From: CAYGAW01 sp964347945
GTDB lineage: Bacteria > Chloroflexota > Anaerolineae > UBA7937 > B3-Chlor
Direction: 5' to 3'
Length of the DNA stretch: 39,741 nt
Assembly: GCA_964347945.1 (NCBI GenBank)
Contig: CAYGAW010000089.1
Coordinates: forward strand, 1 to 39,741
The translations under genes and the position numbers were made by a program. The notes under the pieces were generated by a model. The model was not told where the DNA came from and did no database searches. It worked only from the letters and a program-made list of their open reading frames with translations. Below, piece after piece: positions 1 through 8,427 of the stretch; the first letter of the stretch is position 1; each line of letters starts with the position of its first letter.

Positions 1-407
1 TGGATCGGCTGATCTCCGAGGGCAAGTTGCAGTTCAAGGGAGAGTTGCCGAGCAAGGTCATCTATCACGATCCGTGCGATATCGGAAGGCACATGAACAT
101 CTACGAACCACCCCGGCAGGTTCTGCAGGCCATCTCGGGACTGGAGTTGATGGAGTTCAACACGAACCGCGCCTTGGCCAAGTGCTGTGGAGGCGGCGGT
201 GGCCTGAAGGGGTACGACGGAGACCTCAGCTCAGTGCTTGCCGAGAAGAGGGTGGCCGAGGCCATGGACTTGGGTGCCGAGATAATAGTATCGGCGTGTC
301 CTACTTGTAAGAGCAATCTGAAGCTGGCAGCGGCCAAGCTGCAGAGGGAGCGCAGGCAGAGGATGAAGGTGATGGACATCACTGAGGTCATGGCTGAGGC
401 GCTGTGA
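1..407 (+). CDS. HdrB/HdrD-type CCG-domain protein, C-terminal part (truncated by window edge)
   Basis: The frame is open to the left edge, so only the last ~135 residues are visible. They contain one full CCG cysteine motif: C (in HDPC), 35 residues, CC (in KCCGGGGG), 36 residues, then CPTC. This fits the CX31-39CCX35-36CXXC pattern of heterodisulfide reductase HdrB/HdrD, GlpC and BamD-type subunits, which bind a non-cubane [4Fe-4S] cluster at the terminal two-electron site. The BcrB-like gene starts 39 bases later on the same strand. The HdrC in this window (24881) has no HdrB beside it, so this protein is a candidate partner; that link is inference. The N-terminal half, which would separate HdrB from the longer HdrD/BamD type, is missing. 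Confidence 0.85.
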   Translation, partial: DRLISEGKLQFKGELPSKVIYHDPCDIGRHMNIYEPPRQVLQAISGLELMEFNTNRALAKCCGGGGGLKGYDGDLSSVLAEKRVAEAMDLGAEIIVSACPTCKSNLKLAAAKLQRERRQRMKVMDITEVMAEAL

Positions 408-446
408 CCTCCATCCTGTGTCTCTCGACAAGGTAGAAGGAGTGCC

Positions 447-1694
447 ATGGTGGAGAAGAAGCTGCTGCGCAAGCCGATACAGTCTGCCAAGCAGTTGGGC
501 GAGGTGATGCGAGGCTACTTCTACAGGATGGACCGCATCTCCAAGGGGGAGGAGGAGGGCAAGATCGCGTGGTGTACAAGCGTGGGCCCTGCGGAACTGC
601 TGTGCGCTTTCGGCTTCGAGATACACTACCCTGAGAATCATGGGGCGATGCTGGGCTCGACCAGGTTGGCCATGGACTACATACCGATGGCCAACGCCAT
701 AGGCTACTCGCCAGACATCTGTTCCTACTTGACTAGTGATGTGGGCTGCTACTTGAAGGGCGAAACCCCCCTGTCCAAGGTCTATCCGGGCATCGAAAGT
801 GTCCCTAGGCCTGACGTACTGGCCTACAATACCAACCAATGCCGGGATGTGAGGGAGTGGTTTGAGTTCTACGGACGGGAGTTCAATGTGCCGGTGGTGG
901 GCATCAACCCTCCACACGGTATGGGGGAGGTCTTGCCTCACCACATCGATGATGTAGTACGACAGTTGAACGACATGATTCCTGCGTTGGAGGAGGTGAG
1001 CGGCCAGAAGTTCGACATTGACAGGTTCACGGAGAGCATCCGACTCTCGCGGGAGTGTAGCGAACTCTGGGGGCATGTGCTGGGTCTGGCGAGGCATGTG
1101 CCTTCTCCCTGGACTTTCTTCGACGGCACGATCCACATGGGGCCGGCTGTCTGCCTGCGCGGTAGTCAGAGAGCCAACGACTACTACAAAACCTTGAAAG
1201 CAGAGCTGGAACAGCGAGTCGCCGACGGAGTGGGTGCCATTGATGATGAGCAGTTTCGCCTGTATTGGGAAGGGATGCCCATCTGGGGGAAACTGCGGCC
1301 CCTATCTGAGCAGTTCTCTGAATTGAGGACATGCGTTTTGGTGTCAACCTACTGCAACAGCTGGATCTTCAGCGCTTTTGACGAGAACGAGCCGTTCGAG
1401 AGCATGGCCCAGGCCTACACCGAGATATTCATCAACCGCAGTGAGCCGACGAAAGAGGCATACGTGCAGAACATGGTGAGGGATTTCGAGGTTGACGGGA
1501 TCATTTTTCACGATTCCAAGACCTGTCCCAATAACTCGAACGCTCGGTATGGCATGCCCCAGAGGCTGGAGAAGATGCTGGGCATTCCCACCCTGGTCAT
1601 AGACGCCGACTTGAACGACCTGAGAATGTATTCAGAGGAGACTACGAGGACCAACATCGAGGCCTTCATCGAGCAACTTGAGGAGAGGAAGTAG
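447..1694 (+). CDS. Benzoyl-CoA reductase / 2-hydroxyacyl-CoA dehydratase family subunit, BcrB-like
   Basis: This 415-residue protein has the length and layout of HgdB/BcrB/BcrC proteins, which bind a [4Fe-4S] cluster and carry out one-electron chemistry on acyl-CoA after ATP-driven electron injection. From memory it lines up best with BcrB: C92 (in DICSY), C132 (in NQCRDVREW) and C360 (in SKTCPNN) fall where family cysteines are expected, and FDIDR near residue 189 and an EQR helix near 255 match too. ATG start. The activase gene follows at 18 bases and a Had-like dehydrogenase comes next, favouring ring reduction of benzoyl-CoA or a relative. The alternative is a dehydratase of the phenyllactyl-CoA (FldB/C) kind. 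The usual second family subunit is not in the window and may lie to the left. Confidence 0.88.
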   Translation: MVEKKLLRKPIQSAKQLGEVMRGYFYRMDRISKGEEEGKIAWCTSVGPAELLCAFGFEIHYPENHGAMLGSTRLAMDYIPMANAIGYSPDICSYLTSDVGCYLKGETPLSKVYPGIESVPRPDVLAYNTNQCRDVREWFEFYGREFNVPVVGINPPHGMGEVLPHHIDDVVRQLNDMIPALEEVSGQKFDIDRFTESIRLSRECSELWGHVLGLARHVPSPWTFFDGTIHMGPAVCLRGSQRANDYYKTLKAELEQRVADGVGAIDDEQFRLYWEGMPIWGKLRPLSEQFSELRTCVLVSTYCNSWIFSAFDENEPFESMAQAYTEIFINRSEPTKEAYVQNMVRDFEVDGIIFHDSKTCPNNSNARYGMPQRLEKMLGIPTLVIDADLNDLRMYSEETTRTNIEAFIEQLEERK

Positions 1695-1712
1695 CCTTCC
1701 TCAGAGAAGGGA

Positions 1713-2540
1713 GTGAAGCTGGACGAGCGATACTCCGCTGGCTTGGACTCGGGCACCTCGACCACCAAGGCCGTAGTAATAGATAAAAAGAAGGGGATAG
1801 TGGGCAGCTTCGTGCGTAGGTCGGGTGCCAATCTGCTCGAGTCTGCGGAGATAGCCGTCGAAGAGGCCCTGAGGCAAGCCGGACTGCAGAGGAATGACAT
1901 AGACTACATCGTGGCCACGGGTTTCGGGAGAAGGAGCATCTCGTTTGCTCAGGAGAGCAAGACCGAGATAAGCTGTCATTCCAGAGGGTGTCATTACTAC
2001 TTCCCCGAGGAAATCACCGTCATAGATATCGGTGGGCAGGACAACAAGGTCGTCAAGCTCGATGCTCAAGGCAGAAAGACCAGCTTCAAGATGAACCGCA
2101 AGTGTGCTGCAGGTACCGGTGCTTTCCTGGAGGAGATGGCGTACAAGCTAGACATCCCTCTGGACGATCTGGAGGCCTTGGCCAGGAAGTCCAGCAGGGG
2201 GACTGAATTGGGCAGTTTCTGCACCGTCTTCAGCGCCACGGAAGTGCTGGACAGGATCAGAGGTGGTGAGCGACTTGAGGACATTGTGAGAGGCCTCTTC
2301 AATTCGGTGGCCAAGCGTATCCTGGAGATGGACACCCTGACGGGGCGGGTGATCATGAGTGGAGGGGTTGTGGCGCACAACCCCATAGTGGCGGAGATCA
2401 TTGGCGAACGGGCCAGGAAGAAGGTAGAGATCGCGCCGCATCCACAGGAAATGGGAGCTTTTGGAGCAGCCCTTTTCGCTGCCGAGTCGCAGGGGGCGGA
2501 AGCGGCAGAGCGAAATGTGACATCAATATCGAGGAGGTAG
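1713..2540 (+). CDS. ATP-dependent activase of benzoyl-CoA reductase / 2-hydroxyacyl-CoA dehydratase (BcrD/HgdC-like)
   Basis: A 275-residue ASKHA-fold ATPase. It has the phosphate-binding stretch GLDSGTSTTKA (residues 10-20), IDIGGQDNK (105-112) and the two cysteines that together with a second monomer hold the bridging [4Fe-4S] cluster: C131 in KCAAGTGAF and C170 in SFCTVFSATEV. Such homodimers hydrolyse ATP to drive low-potential electrons into the HgdB/BcrBC-type partner. GTG start, 18 bases after the BcrB-like gene. Only one activase gene is visible, whereas class I benzoyl-CoA reductases have two homologous activase subunits (BcrA and BcrD); another may lie left of the window, or this may be a homodimeric HgdC-type activator. 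Confidence 0.92.
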   Translation: MKLDERYSAGLDSGTSTTKAVVIDKKKGIVGSFVRRSGANLLESAEIAVEEALRQAGLQRNDIDYIVATGFGRRSISFAQESKTEISCHSRGCHYYFPEEITVIDIGGQDNKVVKLDAQGRKTSFKMNRKCAAGTGAFLEEMAYKLDIPLDDLEALARKSSRGTELGSFCTVFSATEVLDRIRGGERLEDIVRGLFNSVAKRILEMDTLTGRVIMSGGVVAHNPIVAEIIGERARKKVEIAPHPQEMGAFGAALFAAESQGAEAAERNVTSISRR

Positions 2541-2543
2541 AGA

Positions 2544-3653
2544 GTGATAGCTGTTCCTGACGAGATACAAACCTGGCAGATGGTTCAGCCAACCGTGAAG
2601 GATAGGGAGACCGGGGAGGTCACCCCCGGCAAACTGGAGAAGACCACCATCCCGGTACCGGAGCTACAGCCCGGAGAGGTCCTAGTGAAGATAGCCGGGT
2701 GTGGTGTCTGCCACACTGATTTAGGCTACTTCTATTATGGCGTCCCCACAGTGACCAAGCCGCCTCTCACACTGGGCCACGAGATCAGCGGTGTAGTCGT
2801 CGCTGGGGAGAAGGACTGGATGGGCAAGGAGGTGATCATTCCGGCGGTGATGCCTTGTTGCAACTGTCCGATATGCGACATGGACCGCGGGAACCGTTGC
2901 TTGGCGCAGAAGATGCCGGGCAATAGCCTGGGGATGTATGGCGGTTTCTCGAGCCACATCGCGGTTCCAGCCATCGATCTGTGCCCCGTGGAAGACCGCA
3001 AGGGCATGCCTCTAGAGTGGCTTGCCGTGATTGCCGATGCGGTGACAAGTCCCTATCAGGCGGCGGTGAGGGCGGATGTCCAAGAGGGTGACAGGTGCGT
3101 CATCACCGGAGTGACGGGTGGCCTGGGTGTGTTCATGTCGCAGATCCTGAAGGCCATGGGCGCCGATGTGGTAGTGGGAATCGCTCGTCACCCGGACAAG
3201 CTGAAGAGGGCGCTGAACTACGGCACTGACTACGTGATCAATTCCACCGACAAGAGTGCCAAAGACATCCGCAACGAGTTCCGTGACCTGTGCAAGGCCA
3301 ACGGGCTGCCGCATAACTGGGGCTGGAAGATCTTCGAGATGACCGGCGCCAAGCCGGCCCAGGACATTGCTTTGGCTTTGCTAGGTTTTGTGGGGAAGCT
3401 GGTGTGGGTTGGCTTCTCCACGAACGTCAACGAGTACTCGCTCTCCAGGCTGATGGCCTTCGATGCGGAGATCATTGGGACGTGGGGTTGCCTGCCGGAG
3501 TACTATCCGATAGTGCTACAGATGGTCTTGGACGGGAAGGTGCAGCTAGAGCCTTTCGTGGAGACTCGGCCGGTGAGCCAGATCGAGGACGTGTTCGAGG
3601 AGGCCCACACCACCACTCTGATGAGAAGGATCATTCTGACGCCCGATTTCTAG
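2544..3653 (+). CDS. had: Zinc-dependent dehydrogenase, 6-hydroxycyclohex-1-ene-1-carbonyl-CoA dehydrogenase-like
   Basis: A 369-residue medium-chain alcohol dehydrogenase. Catalytic zinc motif GCGVCHTDLG with GHE shortly after, structural zinc cysteines in CNCPICDMDRGNRC, and a Rossmann glycine motif GVTGGLGVF near residue 190. The N-terminus and the FYYGVPTV segment resemble Had of Thauera and Geobacter type benzoyl-CoA pathways, which oxidises the 6-hydroxy ring intermediate with NAD. GTG start just after the activase stop, with a good GGAGGT site. Its place directly after a BcrB-like/BcrD-like pair supports the role, but no Oah ring hydrolase or Dch hydratase is visible here, so a different cyclic or open-chain substrate cannot be excluded. 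Last gene before the livK promoter. Confidence 0.82.
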   Translation: MIAVPDEIQTWQMVQPTVKDRETGEVTPGKLEKTTIPVPELQPGEVLVKIAGCGVCHTDLGYFYYGVPTVTKPPLTLGHEISGVVVAGEKDWMGKEVIIPAVMPCCNCPICDMDRGNRCLAQKMPGNSLGMYGGFSSHIAVPAIDLCPVEDRKGMPLEWLAVIADAVTSPYQAAVRADVQEGDRCVITGVTGGLGVFMSQILKAMGADVVVGIARHPDKLKRALNYGTDYVINSTDKSAKDIRNEFRDLCKANGLPHNWGWKIFEMTGAKPAQDIALALLGFVGKLVWVGFSTNVNEYSLSRLMAFDAEIIGTWGCLPEYYPIVLQMVLDGKVQLEPFVETRPVSQIEDVFEEAHTTTLMRRIILTPDF

Positions 3654-3682
3654 GACATTGCGCGCGCGGAAAGTCGCCGGAG

Positions 3683-3712
3683 TTGGACAAACAGCACACC
3701 GTCATATATAAT
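3683..3712 (+). promoter_or_regulatory. Sigma70-like promoter for the livKHMGF operon
   Basis: A TTGGAC -35 box (3683-3688; read one base on, TGGACA with 17 bp spacing) and a perfect TATAAT -10 box (3707-3712) lie 30-60 bases after the Had-like stop. Transcription would begin near 3719, giving a leader of about 180 bases before the livK start at 3903. Confidence 0.7.
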
Positions 3713-3735
3713 CCGCGCGAGATATCGAGGGCCAG

Positions 3736-3814
3736 TGCAAGACTTGCAAGGATTGAGGCACGTGTCTCAGGCCAGGCGAGCACCACTGGCCGAGCGGTGA
3801 CCGCAACTTGCGGT
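3736..3814. promoter_or_regulatory. Pair of palindromic sites in the livK leader (possible operators)
   Basis: Two perfect odd-spaced dyads lie just downstream of the predicted start point: TGCAAG-A-CTTGCA (3736-3748) and ACCGCAA-C-TTGCGGT (3800-3814). Both contain the core GCAA...TTGC. A weaker dyad centred on CACGTG (around 3758-3771) lies between them. Repeated sites just after a promoter suggest binding of a dimeric repressor, but RNA hairpins are also possible. No regulator gene is in the window. Confidence 0.4.
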
Positions 3815-3902
3815 GCAGGAAGGAGGTGACGGGGAACGAACCTTAGCGTTGGCATCGGCGATAGGTAAATCGAGCAGTACGAGTAATAGAGGAGGAAAAG
3901 AA

Positions 3903-5198
3903 GTGAAGAAGATAGTCTTTGCTGCAGTGACGATGATTGCCCTGCTATCGCTCTTGGTCTCAGCGTGCGCGCCGCCGCCACCGCCAGAGCCCACGCAGCC
4001 GCCTGCCCCAGAGGCAACGCCCACTCCGCCTCCGCCAGAGCCAACGGAAGCGCCGCCGGCAGAGGGCACAGCCTACAGGCTGGGCTTCTGTTCCGCTGCG
4101 ACCGGAGGCGGGTCCAGCCTGGGCGTGCCGGAGCGCAACACGGCAGATCTGATCGCGGCCCAGCTGGAGGAGGCTGGTGGTATTACGGGCCCTGACGGCG
4201 TGATGCACGACGTCGAGGTCATCATCTACGACACCGAGAGCACACCTGATGTAGCATCCACCGTGGTCACCCGTTTGATAGAGGAGGACGAGGTGGATGC
4301 CATCGTCTGCGGTACCCTGAGCGGCAACAGCCTCGCCATCGTACCGCTAATCGAGGAAGCCGAGGTGCCGTACGTGTCCATGGCCTCTGCCCGCTCCATC
4401 ATCCTGAACGCGGAGACGGGCGAGAGCTACAAGTGGTCCTTCAAGACTCCGCAGGAGAACCTGCACTCTGGCGTCTGGCAGGCGCTCTGGGCCGAGCACA
4501 ATGGCTGGGAGACGGTGTGCGATCTCTACGAAAACACCGGCTACGGTCAGGATTGCCTGGCCAACACACAGGCTGCGATGGAGGACGTGGGGATCGAGGT
4601 GGTATATACGGACAGCTTCGAGCGCACCGATACCGAGTTCCCACAGATGGCCGGCGTGACGGGCTCTGGCTGCGATGCTTTGGTCATCGGCTCCATTCCT
4701 CCTGGCGCCTCCATGGCCACCGTGGCCTCTCGAGAGGTGGCGCCAGACCTGCCGGTGGTCCACGGACATGGTGTCTGTAACCAGGCCTTCATCGACCTGG
4801 CCGGTGACGCGGTGGAGGGAGTGGTGTTGCCGTGCGGCAAGCTGATGTACGCCGACCTGCTGCCGGATGACGATCCGCAGAAGGAGTTTCTGGTCAAGTA
4901 CATCGCGGACTACACCGAGTTCACCGACGGTGAGCCCATCAGCACGTTCGGCGGCCACGCTATGGACGCTCTGATGTGGGTCATCGAGGCCATGGAGAGC
5001 CTGGACGAAGGGCTCACCCTGGGGGAGAGAAGGGCAGCCATTCGGGACTACATCGAGACCGAGATCAAGGACTGGCCAGGGACCGGTGGAGTGTTCAATA
5101 TCACTCCGGACGATCACTTGGGCCTGACGTATGAGGCGCTCGGGTTCGTCAAGGTCGAGAACGGTACCTGGGTGTACTTCCCGCCCGAGGAGTGGTAG
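3903..5198 (+). CDS. livK: ABC transporter substrate-binding lipoprotein, LivK family
   Basis: A 431-residue extracellular binding protein (Peripla_BP_6/LivK type) for branched-chain amino acids or, in aromatic-degrading bacteria, aryl acids. GTG start at 3903 is chosen because AGGAGG sits 8 bases upstream and it gives a clean lipoprotein signal: MKK, a hydrophobic run, then lipobox LVSAC with the cysteine at about residue 21. A long proline-rich linker (about residues 22-55, P/E/T repeats) follows, as in surface-anchored binding proteins. The mature fold starts at YRLGFC, with the recognisable type I elements GGIT and PLIEEAEVPYVS. First gene of a complete importer; a strong hairpin lies between it and livH. 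The ligand cannot be read from sequence; the neighbourhood suggests aromatic compounds. Confidence 0.9.
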   Translation: MKKIVFAAVTMIALLSLLVSACAPPPPPEPTQPPAPEATPTPPPPEPTEAPPAEGTAYRLGFCSAATGGGSSLGVPERNTADLIAAQLEEAGGITGPDGVMHDVEVIIYDTESTPDVASTVVTRLIEEDEVDAIVCGTLSGNSLAIVPLIEEAEVPYVSMASARSIILNAETGESYKWSFKTPQENLHSGVWQALWAEHNGWETVCDLYENTGYGQDCLANTQAAMEDVGIEVVYTDSFERTDTEFPQMAGVTGSGCDALVIGSIPPGASMATVASREVAPDLPVVHGHGVCNQAFIDLAGDAVEGVVLPCGKLMYADLLPDDDPQKEFLVKYIADYTEFTDGEPISTFGGHAMDALMWVIEAMESLDEGLTLGERRAAIRDYIETEIKDWPGTGGVFNITPDDHLGLTYEALGFVKVENGTWVYFPPEEW

Positions 5199-5211
5199 GA
5201 TCGTTGTTGCT

Positions 5212-5246
5212 GTTGGGGGCCTGGGGCTCGTACCCTGGCCCCCAAC
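5212..5246 (+). repeat. Strong intercistronic hairpin between livK and livH
   Basis: A perfect 10-bp inverted repeat, GTTGGGGGCC (5212-5221) and GGCCCCCAAC (5237-5246), with further pairing inside (TGGGG/CCCT). No T-run follows, so it is more likely an mRNA 3'-end stabiliser or partial terminator than a full terminator. It could give high binding-protein and lower permease expression, as known for other ABC operons. Confidence 0.6.
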
Positions 5247-5273
5247 TTCGCTCAGCAGAACTGAGGACATGGC

Positions 5274-6287
5274 ATGCAGAGATTCTTCCGTGGCAGGTCG
5301 GCGAGGATAGGAGCTACAGTGGCTGCCATGGTATTGCTGGTAGCCATCATTCTGTACCTGGGGAACACAAAGCAGTTTGGGCCGGTGCAATACGCGCAGC
5401 TGATAGTGGATGGCGTTCGCGGCGGAAGTATCTACGCCTTGATCGCCCTTGGCTTCGTGGTGGTCTTCAATGTCACAGGAATCATCAATTTCGCTCAGGG
5501 CGGGTTCGTGATGTGGGGGAGCATGCTCGCGGTCGCCTTCTATCAACTTGATCTCCCCTTGCACCCAGGGGTGAAACTGGCTTTAGCTGTGATTTTTGGG
5601 GTTGTCGTTACTACTCTCATCGGGGCTCTGGTGGAGAGGCTGACCATATTCCCCGCTCGCCGTAGCCACGTCCTTACCCTCATTATCATCACCGTAGGTG
5701 TCTATATCTTCATGCAGGGCATTGCTCTTCTTATCTGGGGCGCTGATCCGTATTACCTACCCGCCTTTTCCACCCTGGCCTTGGAGGATCACATCATTCG
5801 CATCGGAGGCATTATGATCAAGGGCCAGAGCCTTTGGATTTGGGCCACCGTGGCGGTTGTTCTCGTGGCGCTGGCCTTCTTCTTTGGGCGTACGCTGCTG
5901 GGCAAGGCACTGCGCGCCTGCGCTATCAACCGCAGGGCCGCTGAACTGATGGGCATTAATCCCAGCCGCATGTCTCTATTGGCCTTCTCCTTGGCCGCCG
6001 CCCTGGGAGCCGTCGGCGGCATCGTCCTCTCACCAGCCACCAGGCCGATGTACGATATGGGCCTCAGGTTGGGGCTGAAGGGCTTCATAGCAGCCATCAT
6101 GGGAGGGCTGGTGAGTTCTCCAGGAGCAGTACTTGGTGGCGTCCTGCTGGGTGTGCTCGAGAACGTCGGCGCGGGAGTCACCAAGGCTGGCTTCAAGGAC
6201 ATCTTCGCCCTAATCATCCTGATCTTGGTTCTCCTCTTCAGGCCACAGGGCATCATCGGCGGGGGAGAGCGAGGCGTTGAGGAATAA
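5274..6287 (+). CDS. livH: Branched-chain/aromatic ABC importer permease, LivH
   Basis: A 337-residue integral membrane protein with about eight hydrophobic helices. Recognisable LivH features are the GGSIYALIALGFVVVFNVTG segment near residue 50, followed by INFAQGGFVMWG, and the EAA-type coupling loop GKALRACAINRRAAELMGI around residue 205. The LivH-LivM pair forms the membrane channel and couples to the LivG/LivF ATPases. ATG start with GAGGA upstream. It is separated from livK by a 75-base gap holding a strong hairpin and from livM by 16 bases. Confidence 0.93.
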   Translation: MQRFFRGRSARIGATVAAMVLLVAIILYLGNTKQFGPVQYAQLIVDGVRGGSIYALIALGFVVVFNVTGIINFAQGGFVMWGSMLAVAFYQLDLPLHPGVKLALAVIFGVVVTTLIGALVERLTIFPARRSHVLTLIIITVGVYIFMQGIALLIWGADPYYLPAFSTLALEDHIIRIGGIMIKGQSLWIWATVAVVLVALAFFFGRTLLGKALRACAINRRAAELMGINPSRMSLLAFSLAAALGAVGGIVLSPATRPMYDMGLRLGLKGFIAAIMGGLVSSPGAVLGGVLLGVLENVGAGVTKAGFKDIFALIILILVLLFRPQGIIGGGERGVEE

Positions 6288-6303
6288 GCGGAGGTAGGCA
6301 ACG

Positions 6304-7437
6304 ATGCAGAACCAAGGTTGGAGACGCCACCAGACCAGCATCGGCATTGGCATCTTCGCCGCGGTTGTCATCCTCCTGGGATGGATTGAGATCGCGAGGC
6401 CGATGGGTCTGACATTCTCAGATCTCACGGGTGGCGTTGTGACCTTCGACACGATGGTGCGCGTTGGCATCCTGACCACCGTCGTGGTCGGGCTCAACCT
6501 ACTGATGGGTCATGCGGGACAGATCTCTTTGGGCCAAGCTGGTTTCTACGCCATAGGGGCCTACGTCTCAGCGATCATGACCACGAGGGCGGCCAATCGT
6601 GGTATCAACGTCTTCTTCCCTGGTCTAATTCCTGACCAATGGTGGTGGTGGCCATGGTTGATGATTCTGGCCGGGATGGTGATCACAGGCGTTGTAGCAT
6701 ATCTCATAGGTAAGCCCGTGTTGAGGCTCAGGGGCCACTATCTGGCCATGGGCACCCTGGGCGTAGGCCTCATCATTTTCATCCTCTTTCGAGAGGGCAG
6801 TACCTTCACCGGTGCTTTTGACGGCATCGCCAGTGTTCCGCGTCTGAGCATTGGTGGCTTCGAGATTTGGCCCAGAGAGAGGTACTACTTCCTGGTCTGG
6901 GCTGTGGCTCTGGCTGTGATGTGGCTCTCTCTCAACATCGTCAATTCGAGGGTGGGACGCGCTTTGCGTGCAATCGAGGGCAGCGAGTTGGCCGCCCATA
7001 CGATGGGGGTGGATATCGAGAAGTTCAAGCTTCAGGTGTTCGTATTGAGCACGGTGTTCGCAAGCATCGCCGGCAGTCTGTACGCGCACTATCAGACGCT
7101 GGTCAATCCGGCACCTTTCGGATTCGTAGGTTCGCTAGACCTGGTGATCATGGCCGCCCTCGGTGGTTTGGCCAGCATCTGGGGGGCTCCGTTCGGTGTG
7201 GGCATCGTCTATGTCATCAAGGAGGTACTGCGTGCTAGACTGCACCAGTTGTTGCACGGCGCCGGCGGTGAGCACGAGATCATCTTTTTCGGTATCCTTC
7301 TCGTGGTAATCATGATCTTCATGCCCCAGGGACTCAGCTATGGCGTGACGAGAGCCTATGGGCGGCTCAGGGGCGGATGGGCTGCGCGCCGAGGGGGCGG
7401 AAGAGAAGTCGAACCTCCGACGGAACAGGTGGCGTGA
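6304..7437 (+). CDS. livM: Branched-chain/aromatic ABC importer permease, LivM
   Basis: A 377-residue membrane protein. The diagnostic LivM stretch NLLMGHAGQISLGQAGFYA is present near residue 70, as is the coupling loop GRALRAIEGSELAAHTMGV (around 220). A basic, arginine-rich C-terminal tail follows the last helix. Pairs with LivH. ATG start behind GGAGGT. A 140-base gap to livG holds only weak inverted repeats and no recognisable gene. Confidence 0.93.
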   Translation: MQNQGWRRHQTSIGIGIFAAVVILLGWIEIARPMGLTFSDLTGGVVTFDTMVRVGILTTVVVGLNLLMGHAGQISLGQAGFYAIGAYVSAIMTTRAANRGINVFFPGLIPDQWWWWPWLMILAGMVITGVVAYLIGKPVLRLRGHYLAMGTLGVGLIIFILFREGSTFTGAFDGIASVPRLSIGGFEIWPRERYYFLVWAVALAVMWLSLNIVNSRVGRALRAIEGSELAAHTMGVDIEKFKLQVFVLSTVFASIAGSLYAHYQTLVNPAPFGFVGSLDLVIMAALGGLASIWGAPFGVGIVYVIKEVLRARLHQLLHGAGGEHEIIFFGILLVVIMIFMPQGLSYGVTRAYGRLRGGWAARRGGGREVEPPTEQVA

Positions 7438-7577
7438 TGCAGGGTCGTGCAGGGATAGAGCCTGCCGCCCCGTGAGCTGGGAAGTTGCACGTGCCAGGGC
7501 CCTCCACCCCCGCCATTAAGGAGGCTTGCGCAGCTTGAGGTATGTTGTTTTGAGGGCGCTTTTCCGCAGGAGGAGAC

Positions 7578-8360
7578 GTGGCTGACAGTGCGATTCTGGA
7601 AGTGCAGGATCTGAGGAAGGCGTTCGGAGGCTTGTTGGCCGTTGATGACGTCTCTTTCAATGTGGAGCCAAGGGAGATCTTCTCCATTATCGGCCCCAAC
7701 GGCGCCGGAAAGACCACCATTTTCAACCTGATCTCTGGTGTGCTCCCCTCGACGCGAGGCGAGATCAGGTTTGAGGGCAAAGTGATCAACGGTCTCAAAC
7801 CTCACGTCATCGCCGGGCTCGGCCTGTCGAGAACCTTTCAGAACTTGCAGGTCTTCAACAACATGACCGTACTGGAGAACGTGATGGTTGGTCGGCACCT
7901 CCAGAGCAAATACGGGATGATCAGTGCGAGCCTGCGATTGCCAGGAGGTCAACGAGAGGAGACGGAGATCATAGACAAGGCCATGGAGCAACTGGAGTTC
8001 GTGGGCCTAGATTCTTTCGCCGACTTGGTTGCGTCGAGTCTGCCTTTCGGGCAGCAGAGATTGCTGGAGATAGCCCGCGGTCTGGCCACCGAGCCAGAAC
8101 TTATGATGCTGGATGAGCCTGGAGCTGGTCTGAACAGGCCCGAGAAGGAGGCTTTGGACGATCTGGTGCACCGTATTAGGGATCGCGGTGTAACAGTTCT
8201 CCTGGTGGAGCACGACATGACCTTCGTGATGGGCATCGCGGAACGCATCATAGTACTGGATTACGGGGAGAAGATCGCTGAGGGCACCCCCGAGGAGATA
8301 CAAAAAGACCCCAAGGTTATCGCAGCCTACCTCGGGGACGAGGAAATCCACGTACTCTGA
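7578..8360 (+). CDS. livG: ABC importer ATPase, LivG
   Basis: A 260-residue ATPase with Walker A GPNGAGKTT (about residues 37-45), Walker B LMMLDEPGAGLN and the LivG-type C-terminal extension. The signature segment reads LPFGQQRLLEIARGL where the usual form is LSYGQQRRLEIAR; that is a mild variation and not a loss of function. GTG start, AGGAGG 4 bases upstream. With LivF it forms the heterodimeric motor for LivHM. Confidence 0.93.
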   Translation: MADSAILEVQDLRKAFGGLLAVDDVSFNVEPREIFSIIGPNGAGKTTIFNLISGVLPSTRGEIRFEGKVINGLKPHVIAGLGLSRTFQNLQVFNNMTVLENVMVGRHLQSKYGMISASLRLPGGQREETEIIDKAMEQLEFVGLDSFADLVASSLPFGQQRLLEIARGLATEPELMMLDEPGAGLNRPEKEALDDLVHRIRDRGVTVLLVEHDMTFVMGIAERIIVLDYGEKIAEGTPEEIQKDPKVIAAYLGDEEIHVL

Positions 8361-8427
8361 CACGCCAACCGCTCTCGGCGACTATGCCACAGAGCTAGCC
8401 CTGCCTGACATCTTCGAGAGGTGGCGA

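Noticed and set aside
231..1136. Long antisense reading frame opposite the BcrB-like gene
   Set aside because: It lies wholly over a well-recognised gene, its protein is rich in H, R and L with no family pattern, and it has no ribosome site.
3960..4070. Proline-rich repeats as a separate repeat element
   Set aside because: They are the codons of the LivK surface linker behind the lipobox, a normal feature of such lipoproteins.
4347..5564. 405-codon antisense frame opposite livK/livH
   Set aside because: Overlaps two confident genes and has shadow-type composition; no recognisable domain.
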